Notes under the pieces: model-generated | Seen by the model: only the letters and a program-made list of their open reading frames with translations | What the model was told of the DNA's origin: nothing | Databases searched by the model: none | In this document: positions 11,297-23,144 of the stretch, in pieces | Layout of the letters: every line of letters begins with the position of its first letter | How positions within the stretch are numbered: position 1 is the stretch's first letter | Made by a program: the position numbers and the translations under genes | Source of the DNA: Xylona heveae TC161 | Lineage: Eukaryota; Ascomycota; Xylonomycetes; Xylonales; Xylonaceae | Direction of reading: 5' to 3' | Length of the DNA stretch: 64,000 bases | NCBI RefSeq assembly: GCF_001619985.1 | Contig: NW_017264195.1 | Coordinates: forward strand, 1,612,001 to 1,676,000

Positions 11297-14160
11297 ATGC
11301 CTCGGCATCACCGGTCTGGCGGGGGCGCCTTGGCCAAGGGCCATGTGCCCCCTGTGCCGGAAAATCTGTCCCTGATTAGGACCTTTAACTCGGAGAGTAA
11401 TCCGGCGCGCCCAATACGGCCATCGCCCTTAACCGCTTCTCAAATTCAGGGCATTCCTCTTGATCTCCTCGATCGTATTCGCTCATTTCCGCTCTTCCTG
11501 TCGGCCCCAGATTCTTTTCTCATCGCAATCGGATCACACTTGAGGCCTCAAGTTCAGTCGGCCCACGATAATGTTGTGACAGAGGGGGATGAAGCTCGAG
11601 CCATGTACTGGCTGGTGCGTGGTGCAGTCGCTGTTACGTCGCGCGATGGTGAGAGCACTTATGCCGAGCTTCGACCGGGCGCCTTCTTCGGGGAGATTGG
11701 GGTTCTGATGGACATACCTCGCACAGCCACCATTGTGGCTCGTACGCGATGTCTGCTTGTGGTCTTGAAGAAGGAAGATTTGATGAAGGAGTTGCCTAAA
11801 TTCCCAGAGGTTGAGCGTGCTATTCGCGAGGAAGCGCAGGAGCGACTGACGATTCTGGATCGGAAAAAGAAAACAAAGGAGCCTGCTCCTTCCATGCAAG
11901 GTACTGCGCCGGCCTCTCCGAAGCCGAATGGTAAGCGTACACGCGATGGTATGCTCGGTGAAGTCGTCATGGGGGACGAAGGAACAGTCAAAGCGGGTGA
12001 AATTGTTGTTCACAAGAGGCGGAAGTCACCAAGCCCCAGTCTCGCAGAAACTGCAGCCTCAAGCGCCTTGGGAAGCAGCATGGTGAACGTTCGGCAGCTA
12101 TTGAAAGAGCTCCCTCTGTTTACAAGCTTGCCGCCTGAAATTCTTCACTTTCTGGGATTAAATGCCCAGCCGCAAACATATCCCCCATTTACTGACATTA
12201 TCCGGCAAGACACGCTTGGGAGGGAGGTCTTTTTCATTGTTAGGGGGGAGGTTGAGGTTGTGGATGAGAAGAATGGTTTCGGTGCTACGAACGGAAGGGA
12301 GAGCATGGAACGGAGGGTTCATGTGCGAGCCCGACTCAAACCAGGCCATTATTTTGGAGAAGTGACAAGCTTGTCCCTTGCCCCACGAAGGACAGCTACG
12401 GTCCGCTCCATCACTTCTGTTGAGTGCTTGATGATTGGCGGTTCCGTGCTCGATGAGTTATGGGAGCGTTGCTCCCCGGACATTCGACAGCAAGTGGAAA
12501 ACACGGCAAAGCAGAGACTGGAGGCCGCCAATGATGAGGACATTATTATGCCAGATGCCCCCGAAAGTACTCCTCCCGCTATTGACGAACTTGCCATTGC
12601 GGATCGCCGGCCACAGACGCCAGGCAAGCAGCAACCTCCGAAGGTAAATTTGCAGAAACCTGCCGCAGATGGCCACCCCGCCTCTGGAAAGACCGAGGAA
12701 CCCTTCGACCCCGACCCATTTCTTAACCATGATCTGGATAACATCCGCTTCCGGTCTCGGCGAGGCTCATTGGCGCCTCCAGTGCCAGAAGCTGGGGCAG
12801 GAGATAGGAGAGATGTCGGCCCCTCCACTCCAAGTCGCAAATCGCTGTCTCCTTCACCTTCTCTGAACAAACATGCAATCACACCGCCAGAATCTAAAGC
12901 GACACCCAAGCGACCTAAGTTAGTCCCGCGAGTGGCAAGCCATAGAAGTCAAGGCATCCTTCCAGATGCGGTTCTCATTAAGATATTCCAGCATTTGGAT
13001 GTCTATCAGCTCATGCGCATTCGTAGTGTCTCCATTCACTGGTCTAAAATAATTTCTACTTCACCAGATTTGCTTCATCTCCTTGATCTAACACCTTATA
13101 ATCGCAAGGTCACTGACGACGCTCTCATAAACTATATCTGCCCTTTCGTTGGCTCGCGCCCTCGCGTTATCAACGTGAACAATTGCTTCCACATCACTGA
13201 TGAAGGGTTTAGCGCTCTAGCCGTCGCATGCGGAGCCAATGTGCGCTGCTGGCGGATGAAGAGCGTGTGGGACATTACAGCCCATGCAGTTCTTGAGATG
13301 GCCAACAGTGCCAAGAGCTTGGAAGAAATTGATCTAAGCAATTGCCGCAAAGTGAGCGACAATTTACTTGCAAGGGTGGTAGGATGGATAGTACCTGAAA
13401 GCAGTGCGAGCCGATTACACAAGTCTCATGATACTGCCCGTGGTCAGGGCCCAGGAACTGTCATCGGCTGCCCCAAGCTGAGGCGGTTAACGCTGTCTTA
13501 CTGCAAGCATGTCACAGATCGATCGATGGCGCATTTTGCAATCCATGCCGCGTCGCGTTTGGAGCAGCTTGACCTTACGCGTTGTACGACTATAACCGAT
13601 CAAGGATTCCAGCACTGGAGCATGTACCATTTTTCGAAACTCCGTAAGCTCTGCCTGGCAGACTGTACATATTTGACGGATAATGCCATTGTCTACTTGA
13701 CAAACGCAGCAAAGGAACTTCGGGAACTTGATCTGGTAAGTTGCAAATTGCACTTAATGCGACAGAGTTGAACCCCATGCTCAAGAAAGTTTTAATCATC
13801 TAACACGATATGCAGTCTTTTTGCTGCGCGCTGTCTGATACTGCAACAGAAGTGCTGGCTCTAGGATGCCCCCAGCTGACACACTTAAAACTGTCTTTTT
13901 GCGGAAGTGCTGTTTCAGATGGATCGCTTAGGAGTATTGGTCTCCATCTCCTAGAACTCCAGTCTTTGTCTGTTCGAGGATGTGTCCGGGTCACCGGCGT
14001 TGGTGTCGAGGCTGTTGTCGATGGATGCCACAAGCTCAGAGCATTTGACGTTTCACAGTGCAAGAACCTGCTAGGGTGGCTGAATAGCGGCGGGGTTCAG
14101 CGAATCGGGAAGCGGGTGAAGTTCGAGACTGTGGCTGGCCATGAACTCGCAAAATTGTGA
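11297..14160 (+). CDS. Protein with two cyclic-nucleotide-binding domains, F-box and leucine-rich repeats
   Basis: Two exons (11297-13735 and 13816-14160; 80-bp intron GTAAGT...TGCAG, phase 0) encode 927 residues. Residues about 62-180 form a first cNMP-binding domain whose phosphate-binding cassette reads FGEIGVLMDIPRTATI; about 285-410 form a second one with FGEVTSLSLAPRRTATV. Both keep the Glu and Arg that bind the cyclic nucleotide in PKA-type domains. After a disordered linker comes an F-box (LPDAVLIKIFQHLDVYQLMR) and then Amn1-like leucine-rich repeats (LEEIDLSNCRKVSD, LRRLTLSYCKHVTD, LEQLDLTRCTTITD, LRKLCLADCTYLTD). The likely role is an SCF ubiquitin-ligase receptor that recognises substrates through the repeats, possibly tuned by cAMP; that function is inferred. 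The first ATG in frame is at 11297; the frame is open upstream but lacks an ATG. Confidence 0.85.
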
Positions 14161-15235
14161 TTTGTTTTGATGTGCACATATTTCTTTTTGTTAAGCCTGG
14201 CGGATCAGCCTGGTCGGACGGAGTCATCGGCGCAAGATACGACCTGTTTCCTCCTAACATTTGACTTCAAACCTCTTGTTCCTTTACGACATCATTCGGT
14301 CCATCTGCATTTTTATTGGAACATTCCCTCACACAGCATCGGCGAATGCACTATCATCTATATCATTGCTTGCAATACTTGGGTTGTTGGCTGGTAGCGA
14401 TGCGAGCCTCCCTTCTTCGTTAACCTGATGCGGGCTGTTTGTGCCCTGTCTGTTGCATTAGGAGCTCATCGGAGTTGGAATCGGAGTAGCTGAGATGACA
14501 TTGCATTCTGATGCGACGATACCTCCTTTCCATGCACTTTTGTCCTCTTTTTGAGTACTGCTTCATCCATGGACCGTATGATGGGAAATATTCGAGTTCA
14601 TGCACAGGGATGAATTTGCTGGATGTACATTTAGTAAATATTTGGTCATGCAAACTTGAATACTTTGGTCGCAAAATTTAATCTCTTTGATGTTTTCTAG
14701 TTTGTAAGATACTCAATCCAAATCCTTTTTTATTTACTGCAGCTCAAAGCCAATTGAGACCTTATAGATATCCAAGCAGCTATATCACGCGAGAGCCATC
14801 ACTCTTCGATCAGTTAACCCCAGGAGAGTGCCATCAGATTCAAGAACAGGAGGGTAGCTGATATCGACGTGCTGCCATCCTCAAAGAATCAGTACAAGCG
14901 TTGAGGTTAACTTATCATGTGAAAGTACATGCTTACATAAGATGATAGCTTACACCATCCAGAAGCTCATTGGAACATTCTGGTTCAACGGACGTCACTG
15001 ATCGGGCCCCTCGGGAAATAGCGAAGAGCAAACCTCCGATCGCCGAACAGTTGAGAACCTTCCTCGCCTCTCTACTCTGTACTCATCAACCAACAACTCA
15101 CTTCTTTGCGTGCGTTGCAGTGATTACTGCTTCTCTCCGATCTTTTTCTTCCTCACCAACGTCAGTGTCATTGCAACTAAAAAGCAATTCCGACTCGAAT
15201 TTCCTTTGGTCCCGCAAGGACAACTTTATCGCACG
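14161..15235. other. Intergenic before the GHITM-like gene
   Basis: Contains the 3' region of the cNMP/F-box gene and the promoter of the GHITM-like gene. A pyrimidine-rich stretch at about 15059-15160 just before the ATG is typical of highly expressed fungal promoters. No further gene is supported. Confidence 0.55.
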
Positions 15236-16416
15236 ATGGCTACGTTCCTTCGGCGACCTTTTGCTCTCTCGGGAGCAGTCCTGAAGGAGCTCCCGAAATC
15301 CTCTCCTTCATCCGCAGCTCGATCATTCCATAGCGGTGCCTTCTTCACGGCCCCAAGACCTGCAACATCTGCAACTGTTTCTCGCAACGCATTTGCTGCA
15401 TCCCGCTCCGCTGCCTTCTCGTCCACATCCAAGACATCCGGCGTCTTTTCTTCTCCTCTTGCCGCGCTCCGCTCCCGTGGGAACAATGTCCTCCAATCCA
15501 CCTTTCGACGAACGTACACGAATCAGGGCTACCAAGCCTCTGCTCCTAATGCCGGTACGCTCACACAGCGTTTGCTCTATGGCGCGGGAATCGTTGGCGG
15601 TACACTTGTGGCCATCAACCTCATTTTCAACCGTGAGACGCGTGAGGATGGCGGCATGCCGCCTTTTGAGCGAAGCTTTCTGAATGAGACTTTCCTCCAC
15701 ACTGGCCTTGGCGTGGGTATCATTGGTATTGCCGCTCGTGCTCTGCACGTGAATGGCTGGAGTTACCGCCTTATGGCAATGAACCCCTGGATGGTCATGG
15801 GCCTCAGCTTGGTTGCTAGCATCGGTACTATGTACGGCACTTTTAACACGCATCCTAGCAAGTAAGTCATCACCTTTCTACCCTTTCCAGTTTAGTTGCC
15901 CAACTGTAGTGCTAACATTGTTCTCTCAACAGCTACGTCCAAAAATACGCTCTCTGGGCCGGGTTCAACCTGGCTCAGGCTGCCATTCTCTCGCCTCTTA
16001 TGTTCATGTCCCCTGCTCTGCTCGCCCGTGCAGGTCTCTACACCGTTGCCATGATGGGCTCTATTGCATTCGTTGGTGCCACTGCTAAGCAGGAGAAGTA
16101 CCTCTACCTCGGTGGTCCCCTTCTTGCTGGTGTTGCGATTGTTGCCGTGTCTGGTCTCGCCCCCCTCGTTCTTCCCGCAACTGCGGTTCGCACCCTGGCT
16201 TGGAGTGAGAAGATCTGGCTCTATGGCGGTCTCGCTGTCTTTGGTGGCTTCACCCTGTATGACGTCCAAAAGGTTTTGCACCATGCTCGTCTCTCCGAGC
16301 GCGGTCTTATCCCCCGCGATGTCGTTAATGAGAGCATCTCGCTCGAGCTCGACTTTTTGAACATTTTCATCCGCATGGTTCAGATTTTGGGTATGAGACA
16401 GAACAACCGTCGCTAA
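15236..16416 (+). CDS. Mitochondrial Bax-inhibitor-1 family membrane protein (GHITM/MICS1-like)
   Basis: Two exons, 15236-15861 and 15933-16416, separated by a 71-bp intron (phase 2), encode 369 residues. The N-terminus (MATFLRRPFALSGAVLKEL, then many S, A and R with few acids) is a clear mitochondrial presequence. From about residue 105 there are roughly seven hydrophobic segments, including LLYGAGIVGGTLVAINLIF, AGLYTVAMMGSIAFVGA and YLYLGGPLLAGVAIVAVSGL. The C-terminal part, LFGGFTLYDVQKVL-like (here VFGGFTLYDVQKVLHHA) and SLELDFLNIFIRMVQILG, matches the Bax-inhibitor-1/TMBIM signature with its conserved aspartates. The closest known relatives are GHITM/MICS1 of the inner mitochondrial membrane, linked to cristae shape and ion exchange. 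Family and location are well supported; the exact transport activity is not shown by the sequence. Confidence 0.87.
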
Positions 16417-17316
16417 ATGTAACCCAAGATTTGTTGATCGCTTTCGGACTCGGAGATCTATGGATGAAGATGACTGGGAGGGGAGAACAGAGAAAATATC
16501 AATTTGCGATTAATGCACTTTAGCAAGAGCTATGATAGATAGACTCTTTGCAGCGGAGTTTTGAGCTTTATCTGTCAAGGATTATATCATTACATTTGTA
16601 CAGTCTTTTCTTTTCTTTTTTCTTTTCCCCTTTAAATTTATTTTTATGATCTAATGTCTCCCCTCTTAATTATCGCTTCAAGAAGCTCTCAAATTCTATA
16701 AATAGAAAATTGAAATTTGTCTATATTTAAAGTTGAGATGAAATATTACTTTCCTTGAGAAGATTTACTTGAGTCCACTGACGCCGAGTTGAGGAGTTCT
16801 GCATATTTGATTCAGTCAGTTCTGAAATGGTCATGAATCGACAGAAGTCATCCGCCATCCGGCTGTTCAAATGGATGAATGGTTTGATGTGACGCCCGTT
16901 TGTCTTTGTATGCCATGCCTTTGCTATTTTGCAACAGGCGAGAGTTATCTAGTGGGAGCTGCGCAATGCGTTGATAGCTTGTCGCTGACTTGGACCTTCA
17001 CTTGACCGGAACGGGCGCTGCAGTTTCAGCGAGCATATCGCCCCCGCATCGGTACAAAAGGATACTGGAAGACTGGCACATGTCTATCGTACGAGGCGGT
17101 ACCATTTTGCGGCATATTGCTCGTTATTTTGGCGTGAAAAGCATTAAGCTTGGAGCTCGACTGGGGCTTGTGCTTCTCTGATTGTCCATGTCCGATAATA
17201 TCTATCAGGACATTAAGTCTTGCACGGAATCCACGTAGGAATAAATACGTAGACACAGTTGGGTATTTTGCAAAAGAGGTGCTTCTGCAAGCACTTCACG
17301 GGTGCTCATGCCCGTC
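16417..17316. other. Intergenic between convergent genes
   Basis: The GHITM-like gene (plus) and the Tim17-like gene (minus) converge here, so this 900-bp stretch holds two 3' ends. A pyrimidine- and AT-rich part (16595-16740) follows the GHITM-like stop. Small open frames after 16990 show no recognisable features. Confidence 0.55.
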
Positions 17317-18124
17317 TCATGCCAATTGCGTCTGAGCACCATCCGCAGTAGCTGCGGCAGCAGCAGCAGCTCTCCTCTCTTTCCGTTTCGTTCCCAGGAT
17401 GAAATCCACATAGGCTAGTCGTCGTCCCTGCAAAAGTGACAGGGCGTCTTGAGTCAGGCCATAACCCAGACCGAAGAGGAGACCCATTTTAGCGGTACGC
17501 GCGGCTGTTATTACTGGGAAACGGTCTATTATTTGATTAAGTAGCTGATTAGCTGCTAGACTGATATTTGGAATATGGATTTTGATCGTTTGGCAGGTGA
17601 CTTATGTGACTGCCATTGTAATGGCATATTTGCTCAGGCAAGAACAGTGCTTGGAAAGGATGAGAAACCAACTTACGCCATAAGCTGAATCCACCAGCAA
17701 TGCCCAAGCCCGCCACGACTGTCGAAAAGAAATCCTTCTGTCCTCCGCGTAGTCGGTCGACGGCTTCTTCCACGGTGAAGAATCCGCCTACCCATACGCT
17801 CACTTTTGTGCCCATTTTCAGCCCTTCTCTCACCCCACCTAGCATCATATGGTAGTTCTTGCTCTTGTGGTAGAGGTACCATCCTGTCGGAGTCTGAGGG
17901 AGCCGGTGTGCGTTCTCGGCCCGGAACCGTAGTCCGGCCATCATGCTTCCCTGGGAAAGACCCATCCCGACTCCCGCAAGGAATGATCCTAGCATGCTGG
18001 CTGGGATCCGGAGGTGCAGCGGAAGACCGAGACGGTCGGTTTCCGGAAGCTCAGGGCTGGGGTCCGTTGGGAGAGTCATTGTTGCGGGGGGAGGAACGTT
18101 GGGCTGGGATGCAGTGGAGGTCAT
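17317..18124 (-). CDS. Tim17/Tim22/Tim23-family-like mitochondrial membrane protein (TIMMDC1-like)
   Basis: Two exons, 18124-17677 and 17525-17317, with a 151-bp intron (GTAAGT...AATAG, phase 1), give 218 residues. After a proline-rich N-terminus the protein has short glycine-rich hydrophobic stretches (MLGSFLAGVGMGLSQGSMMA, FFSTVVAGLGIAGGFSLW, AKMGLLFGLGYGLTQDALSL) joined by conserved polar blocks (ENAHRLPQTPTGWYLYHKSK, GGVREGLKMGTKVS). This spacing of GxxxG-type helices is that of the Tim17/22/23 superfamily, and I remember fungal proteins with the same blocks that are close to the complex I assembly factor TIMMDC1. The acceptor AATAG was preferred to CCCAG six bases further because it restores SLWHRFP. 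The C-terminus is alanine-rich (RRAAAAAATADGAQ). Function is inferred from family only. Confidence 0.7.
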
Positions 18125-18490
18125 TGTCTGTGGTGGGGTTTCGTGAATTTTAAGTATATATCTCTTGTTGAAAATACAAAGATATAAAGAAGTGAATTAT
18201 GACTTAAGAAGAGTTTGAGTAGAAATTAAAGACGTCAGTAGCTCCTAAGAACTCTGAGGAAATTGAAGGTGACTGTCATGTGTTGCTCAACAGCTGCGGA
18301 AGGTGGTTCGGGAAACGGAGTAATATATGATCCGTGGTCGATAAGCGTCACTTTGTGGGTTGGTTGGTGAATTCGAGATTCGCGTTCAGCGACGTGTATG
18401 CAATCATATACAGCGTGTCCCTTTTGAAGATTCTAACTCAAAACAAGAAACACTTGTAAATTGAAAGTTGAATTTAATAGAAAAAAAAAT
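18125..18490. promoter_or_regulatory. Divergent promoter, Tim17-like gene / small conserved gene
   Basis: A 366-bp region between two divergent starts. It is AT-rich near 18430-18490, ending in a run of A just before the plus-strand ATG. No specific binding site is recognised. Confidence 0.5.
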
Positions 18491-19064
18491 ATGGTATGGA
18501 ATCTCTATATGCGTTGATACCTTCGATCACAACTGACAGCTGCCGCAGCCGCTTTCCGAAGCAGATCAGAGCTCGTGGACCTTCAGGCTCAAGCACCACA
18601 AGACGACTATCCTTCTCTTTGTGCGACCATTACAATCATTCGATTCTATTAAGGAAGATCTGCTCCATGCCCTAAGGTCTACACGCCCTGATGGCACATT
18701 GAACGGCAACAAGATCCCTACAAGCTCCGACGAAGTTGTACTCGGTGTACCTATTGATAACAACGACTTAAGCAAAGGCTGGGTAGCACTCGAGATCCCG
18801 GAGTCAGAGATTCTCGATGAGCAAGGCGTCAAACGAAAGGTCGGCGGCAAGCAGAGTGTTCTAAATCAGAGCCCCCAAGGAGCAGGACTGAAAGATGGAG
18901 CGGTGCTGGCGTTCAAATTCCGCGAACCAGGCGCTGGAAAGACAAAGGACGAGGACAAAGATGACCTAGGGTTAGAGGATGAACAAGATGATGGGCAATG
19001 GGATGTATCGATTCCAAGCTACGAGGAGGAGTATGGTAGTCAGGCGGACTATTCCGAAGAGTGA
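18491..19064 (+). CDS. Small conserved fungal protein of unknown function
   Basis: The proposed model has an ATG at 18491-18493 as the whole first coding exon, a 46-bp intron (GTATGG...CTGACAG) and exon 2 at 18540-19064, giving 175 residues starting MLPQPLSEADQSSW. The reading frame of exon 2 is blocked by a TGA right at the intron end, so an upstream start joined by splicing is required. Recognisable blocks are WTFRLKHHKTTILLFVRPLQ, SIKEDLLHALRSTRP, VVLGVPIDNNDLSKGW and GLKDGAVLAFKFREPG, ending in a very acidic tail (DEDKDDLGLEDEQDD). I recall similar unnamed proteins in other Eurotiomycetes. The layout (strand, short helix, DGAVLAF strand) is reminiscent of a ubiquitin-like fold, but that is a guess. 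It is divergent from the Tim17-like gene. Confidence 0.65.
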
Positions 19065-19909
19065 CGAGAAAAGCAGCGAGAGAAGGGAGAAGAGGGGGAG
19101 GGCTAGTGAAGCCCGGAGATTTTGTGTCATACTGGCGTTATCTGGAACTGCATCTGGAATCATGGTATCTATTTGATGAGAATGATGTATGAAATACCCT
19201 TGATAAAAGTTATTCAAATGAAGGGGACTAGTCTCATTAGTACAAATAACCTCAAAGGTGTGTTTACTACAGGGTCAAATGATGAATGACGAACGGACCC
19301 TTTTTCAAAGATGCCAAACGATTCGTCTTATTTTCTAAGGCATTACTGATGTATAGATCACCATAATATATTTAATTACAAGGCAAAAAAAGGTAGAATA
19401 TTTCAGCATCGGTTTGCTTTTGTGAGAGTGGCTCATGAGTTTTATAGAGAGGATCATCCAATAGGTGTCTTAAATCCTGGTCACCCGAAGCAGCAGAACA
19501 AGAATAAAATGACTGATCAGCCAGGATCTTGTTGCACAGGCCGCTGTCTCTATGTGTCTGTTCTTAATTGTCTCAGACTCTGATGGTTGAGACCCTGAAA
19601 GTGAGCTGGTCACCGCCGTTGCCGGGTCAACCGGAGTTTACCGTTCACGTCGAACCCAAGCAGAAGCAAAGTGACTTGAGCAGCATCAACACGACATTTG
19701 ACCAAGAGCGTGACAGCTCCACGACCTCGACATTGAGCGGTCCATGTTATACTAACCAGCAGGGAAATCAAAAGATCTGTTGTCGGAGATCGATCAACTG
19801 GCGCCGAAAAACCAACTGTCGCTACTACGGAACTGACGCGAGCGAGTAACTCGCTCCTTTTCCAACGTCAACACGTTGCTGAACCCAACGAGCAGGCATT
19901 TGGACCAAG
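19065..19909. other. Intergenic before kinesin-8
   Basis: Holds the 3' end of the small conserved gene and the kinesin-8 promoter. A 93-codon open frame on the plus strand (from about 19568) shows no recognisable motif and is probably leader or promoter sequence. Confidence 0.55.
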
Positions 19910-22900
19910 ATGGCAGCCCCAGGTGGCGCTTCTTCAATCTCTGTCACCGTTAGAGTTCGACCTTTCACTATTCGTGAAGCGGCGCAGTTGACGAAATGCG
20001 ACGACACTCCCTTTTTTCTGGGCGACGGTTCTCTCGCGGCCGTTCCGACCCCGAAACTTGTCCAGAAGGGCATTCGGCCCGTTATCAAGGTCGTGGATAA
20101 TAGATGCTTGTAAGCGGCATATTGAAAACGAGACGTCAACGGCAAATTTGGCTAATTTTCCCGTTAGAGTGTTCGATCCTCCTGAAGATAATCCCATTCA
20201 GCGATTCTCACGATCAGTCGTTCCTACTACGGGCAAAAGAGTCAAGGACCAGACTTTTGCTTTTGACAGAGTATTTGAAGAAAATGCGTCGCAGCAAGAA
20301 GTTTACGAATCGACCACGAAGGGTCTTCTGGACAGCGTGATGGATGGCTACAACGCGACTGTTTTCGCCTACGGCGCCACAGGATGCGGCAAGACCCATA
20401 CTATAACGTGAGTTTCTGGCGGAGAGGCTGACAGTCTAGATTGGATGTAGGAAAGTGAGGCTGACTGCGTTTAGAGGAACCTCCCAACAACCAGGAATCA
20501 TCTTCATGACCATGCAGGAGCTCTTTGAACGCATTGCTGAGACAAGAGATGAGAAAGAAACAGAAGTGTCCCTATCTTACCTGGAAATCTATAATGAAAC
20601 TATTCGAGACCTTCTGGTTCCTGGAGGAAGCAATGGTGGCAGCAGAAGTGGCCTCATGCTTCGAGAAGATGCGAATCAGGCAGTCTCAGTGGCAGGCTTG
20701 TCCAGCCACCGTCCACAAAATGTATGGTATACTGAATCCCATTCGATTTGCGCATTTTGACTGACAACATACAGGTTCAAGAAGTCATGGATATGATTGT
20801 CAAAGGCAATGAGTACCGGACGATGTCTCCCACCGAAGCGAACGCAACGTCTTCCCGTTCGCATGCAGTGCTGCAGATCAATGTATCTCAGCGCGATCGT
20901 ACCGCCGATGTCAACGAGCCTCACACCATGGCTACCCTCAGCATCATTGACCTTGCTGGTAGTGAAAGAGCAAGTGCTACCAAGAATAGAGGCGAGAGAT
21001 TGATTGAGGGTGCCAACATCAACAAATCTCTCCTTGCGCTTGGCAGTTGCATCAACGCACTCTGCGATCCCCGCAAGAAGAACCACGTCCCCTATCGTAA
21101 CTCAAAGCTCACGCGTCTTCTCAAATTTTCGCTCGGTGGAAACTGCAAGACCGTGATGATAGTTTGCGTGAGCCCGTCTAGTCAACACTTTGACGAGACC
21201 CAAAACACTCTTCGTTATGCCAACCGCGCGAAAAATATTCAGACCAAGGTCACTCGAAATGTCTTCAACGTCAACCGCCACGTCAAGGATTTCTTGAAGA
21301 AGATTGACGAGCAAATGAACCTCATCAATGAGTTGAAGCAGCAACAGAAGGACTATGAGACGAACGCTTTTGCAAAGTTCAGGAAGCAGCTAGAGAAGCG
21401 TGACCATGTCGCCAAAGAAGGTATCACCCGGATCCGGAGCGCTTTTGATCATACTGCAAGTGAAAGACAAGAAAAGATGTTGAACATGAGAAGATTGCGT
21501 CAGATCGAAAGACGAATCTCGATGTTATCTGCTTGGATTGCAGCTTTTGATTATGTGTGCGAAGCGAGGGGCGAGGAGAATCCGCCCGATCAATTGGCAG
21601 CAGTGCGCAAGAGCGCCCAAGGTATACTGGTAGAGCTGGAGAGTAGTCGACACCATTATCATCAGCGGCTTTCCAAATGTGACTGGGAGAGGTCTATGGA
21701 CTCTGCGTTGCAAAATGCTCTCAAGCAATTAAAGGAATCAGAGGGCCCCACAGGTAGCGACCCCTCGGACGCAGCGCGTCTGATCAGGGAAGTAGAGCTT
21801 TTGAAAGCCAATGCTGAACGTGAGGGGCTCTCTGGAGTTTTGGAACAGGAGAAGGGAGGCGATGCAGGGATGGTCCAAATGCTTCTTCAAGCGCACTTTG
21901 ATACAATATCTTCCTTGCACAAAATTCTGCAGATGGACGAACAAGCTGCTGTGGAAGCCGCCAAATCAAGCTTGGGCAATATCATTACGGAGTGTTCTGA
22001 CGTAACCTCGCAAGTAGTCAAGCCTGATGGGAGTTTGCCGCTCCCTGAGCCCACCGTCCCAAGCTGGACAGGGTCACCGAAGCGAGGGACCCCGAAACGA
22101 CCGAAGCAGGTCAGCCTGGTCGTGTCTCCCATGAAGCCATTGGCACCTGCGCTTGCGAGCGCAGCTCATCTTGCTGCGTCTCCAGTCAAGGGTTCTCCAA
22201 AGAGAAGAAAGGCTGCCGTTGTGCGGAAGGCCGTCTCCTTTACACCGAAGAAGAAGGCACCTATGAAGACTGCAAAGAGAGGAGTGAGATGGAAGGATGA
22301 CAGCGATGAAGGCGGCATGCTTGCTGAGTTTGAAAAGACGCCGCAGCGGTACGACTCAACGCCAGAAGAAGTTCATGTCGAGGAGATTGCGGAGCCGACC
22401 GTCGAATCATCTGTCGAATCACCTATTCCCTCGGTAGGACCGATGCCAGACGTTGAGGCCCTTCTCGATTCTTCGCCGATTCCCACGCCTCCAAAGGCGT
22501 CCATTGACATCAAGCCAAAGTCAAATAGATTCCAGACGGGCTTCCTTTCCAAGAAGCACGACGGCTCACCAGGACCGGTGATGCATCCCCGGCGAACAGT
22601 GAGCGCAGGCCATTCTTCTCCACTTCGTGAATTAGAGCCCGGCAGGACATCCAACCGGGCCTCACCTACTGTCGCCAGCGCTGCGCTTCTTAACGACAGC
22701 ACCCTAGAATCTGGTAGCAACTCGGGATCCGATGAAGAGAGCCGCAGAGTCAGGCTGGACAAGCTGGATGATATCCGTAAGCGCGCTGTCACGAAACGGG
22801 CATCATCAACGGCCCTGACTGGGGCTCCCGCTGGTCGTACTGGGCGTCAGCGGAGTCCCACTGCGTCTTCGTTGAGCAGTCCGCCTGGAGAGAAGTCCAT

Positions 22901-23144
22901 GTTCACCGCTGGTCAGGCGCGGCGTATGGTTAGATCTGACAAGGAGAATGACAGTAAAGGAAGCGTCCTCAGCCCTAGAACTGCCCCAGTGATAAAGGGC
23001 GGTGCGCAAAGACGCACGACTATCGGTGAAGAAAGAACTCGGCCCAGCGCGGGTCTTCGGGGAGACGCTGTGCGGCTGGTGACAGCCGGGGCTGGAGCAG
23101 CCAGGGGAAGCTTGACCTCTACTGGAAAGAGCGCATGGAGGTAG
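19910..23144 (+). CDS. Kinesin-8 motor (Kip3/KipB type)
   Basis: Four exons (19910-20109, 20168-20407, 20475-20721, 20775-23144; introns 58, 67 and 53 bp) encode 1018 residues. The motor domain is N-terminal (about 1-390): [14 protein letters not shown], the ATP-binding loop [10 protein letters not shown] near residues 136-145, switch [11 protein letters not shown], switch [13 protein letters not shown], and [33 protein letters not shown] and [11 protein letters not shown]. The GATGCGKT loop and the VFDP insert fit kinesin-8, the plus-end-directed motors that shorten microtubules in mitosis and nuclear positioning. A coiled-coil and basic tail follows, with many SP/TP sites (possible Cdk sites) and repeated [16 protein letters not shown] basic motifs that may bind microtubules or DNA. 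Yeast counterpart is KIP3 and Aspergillus counterpart kipB; orthology is inferred from the motor. Confidence 0.92.
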
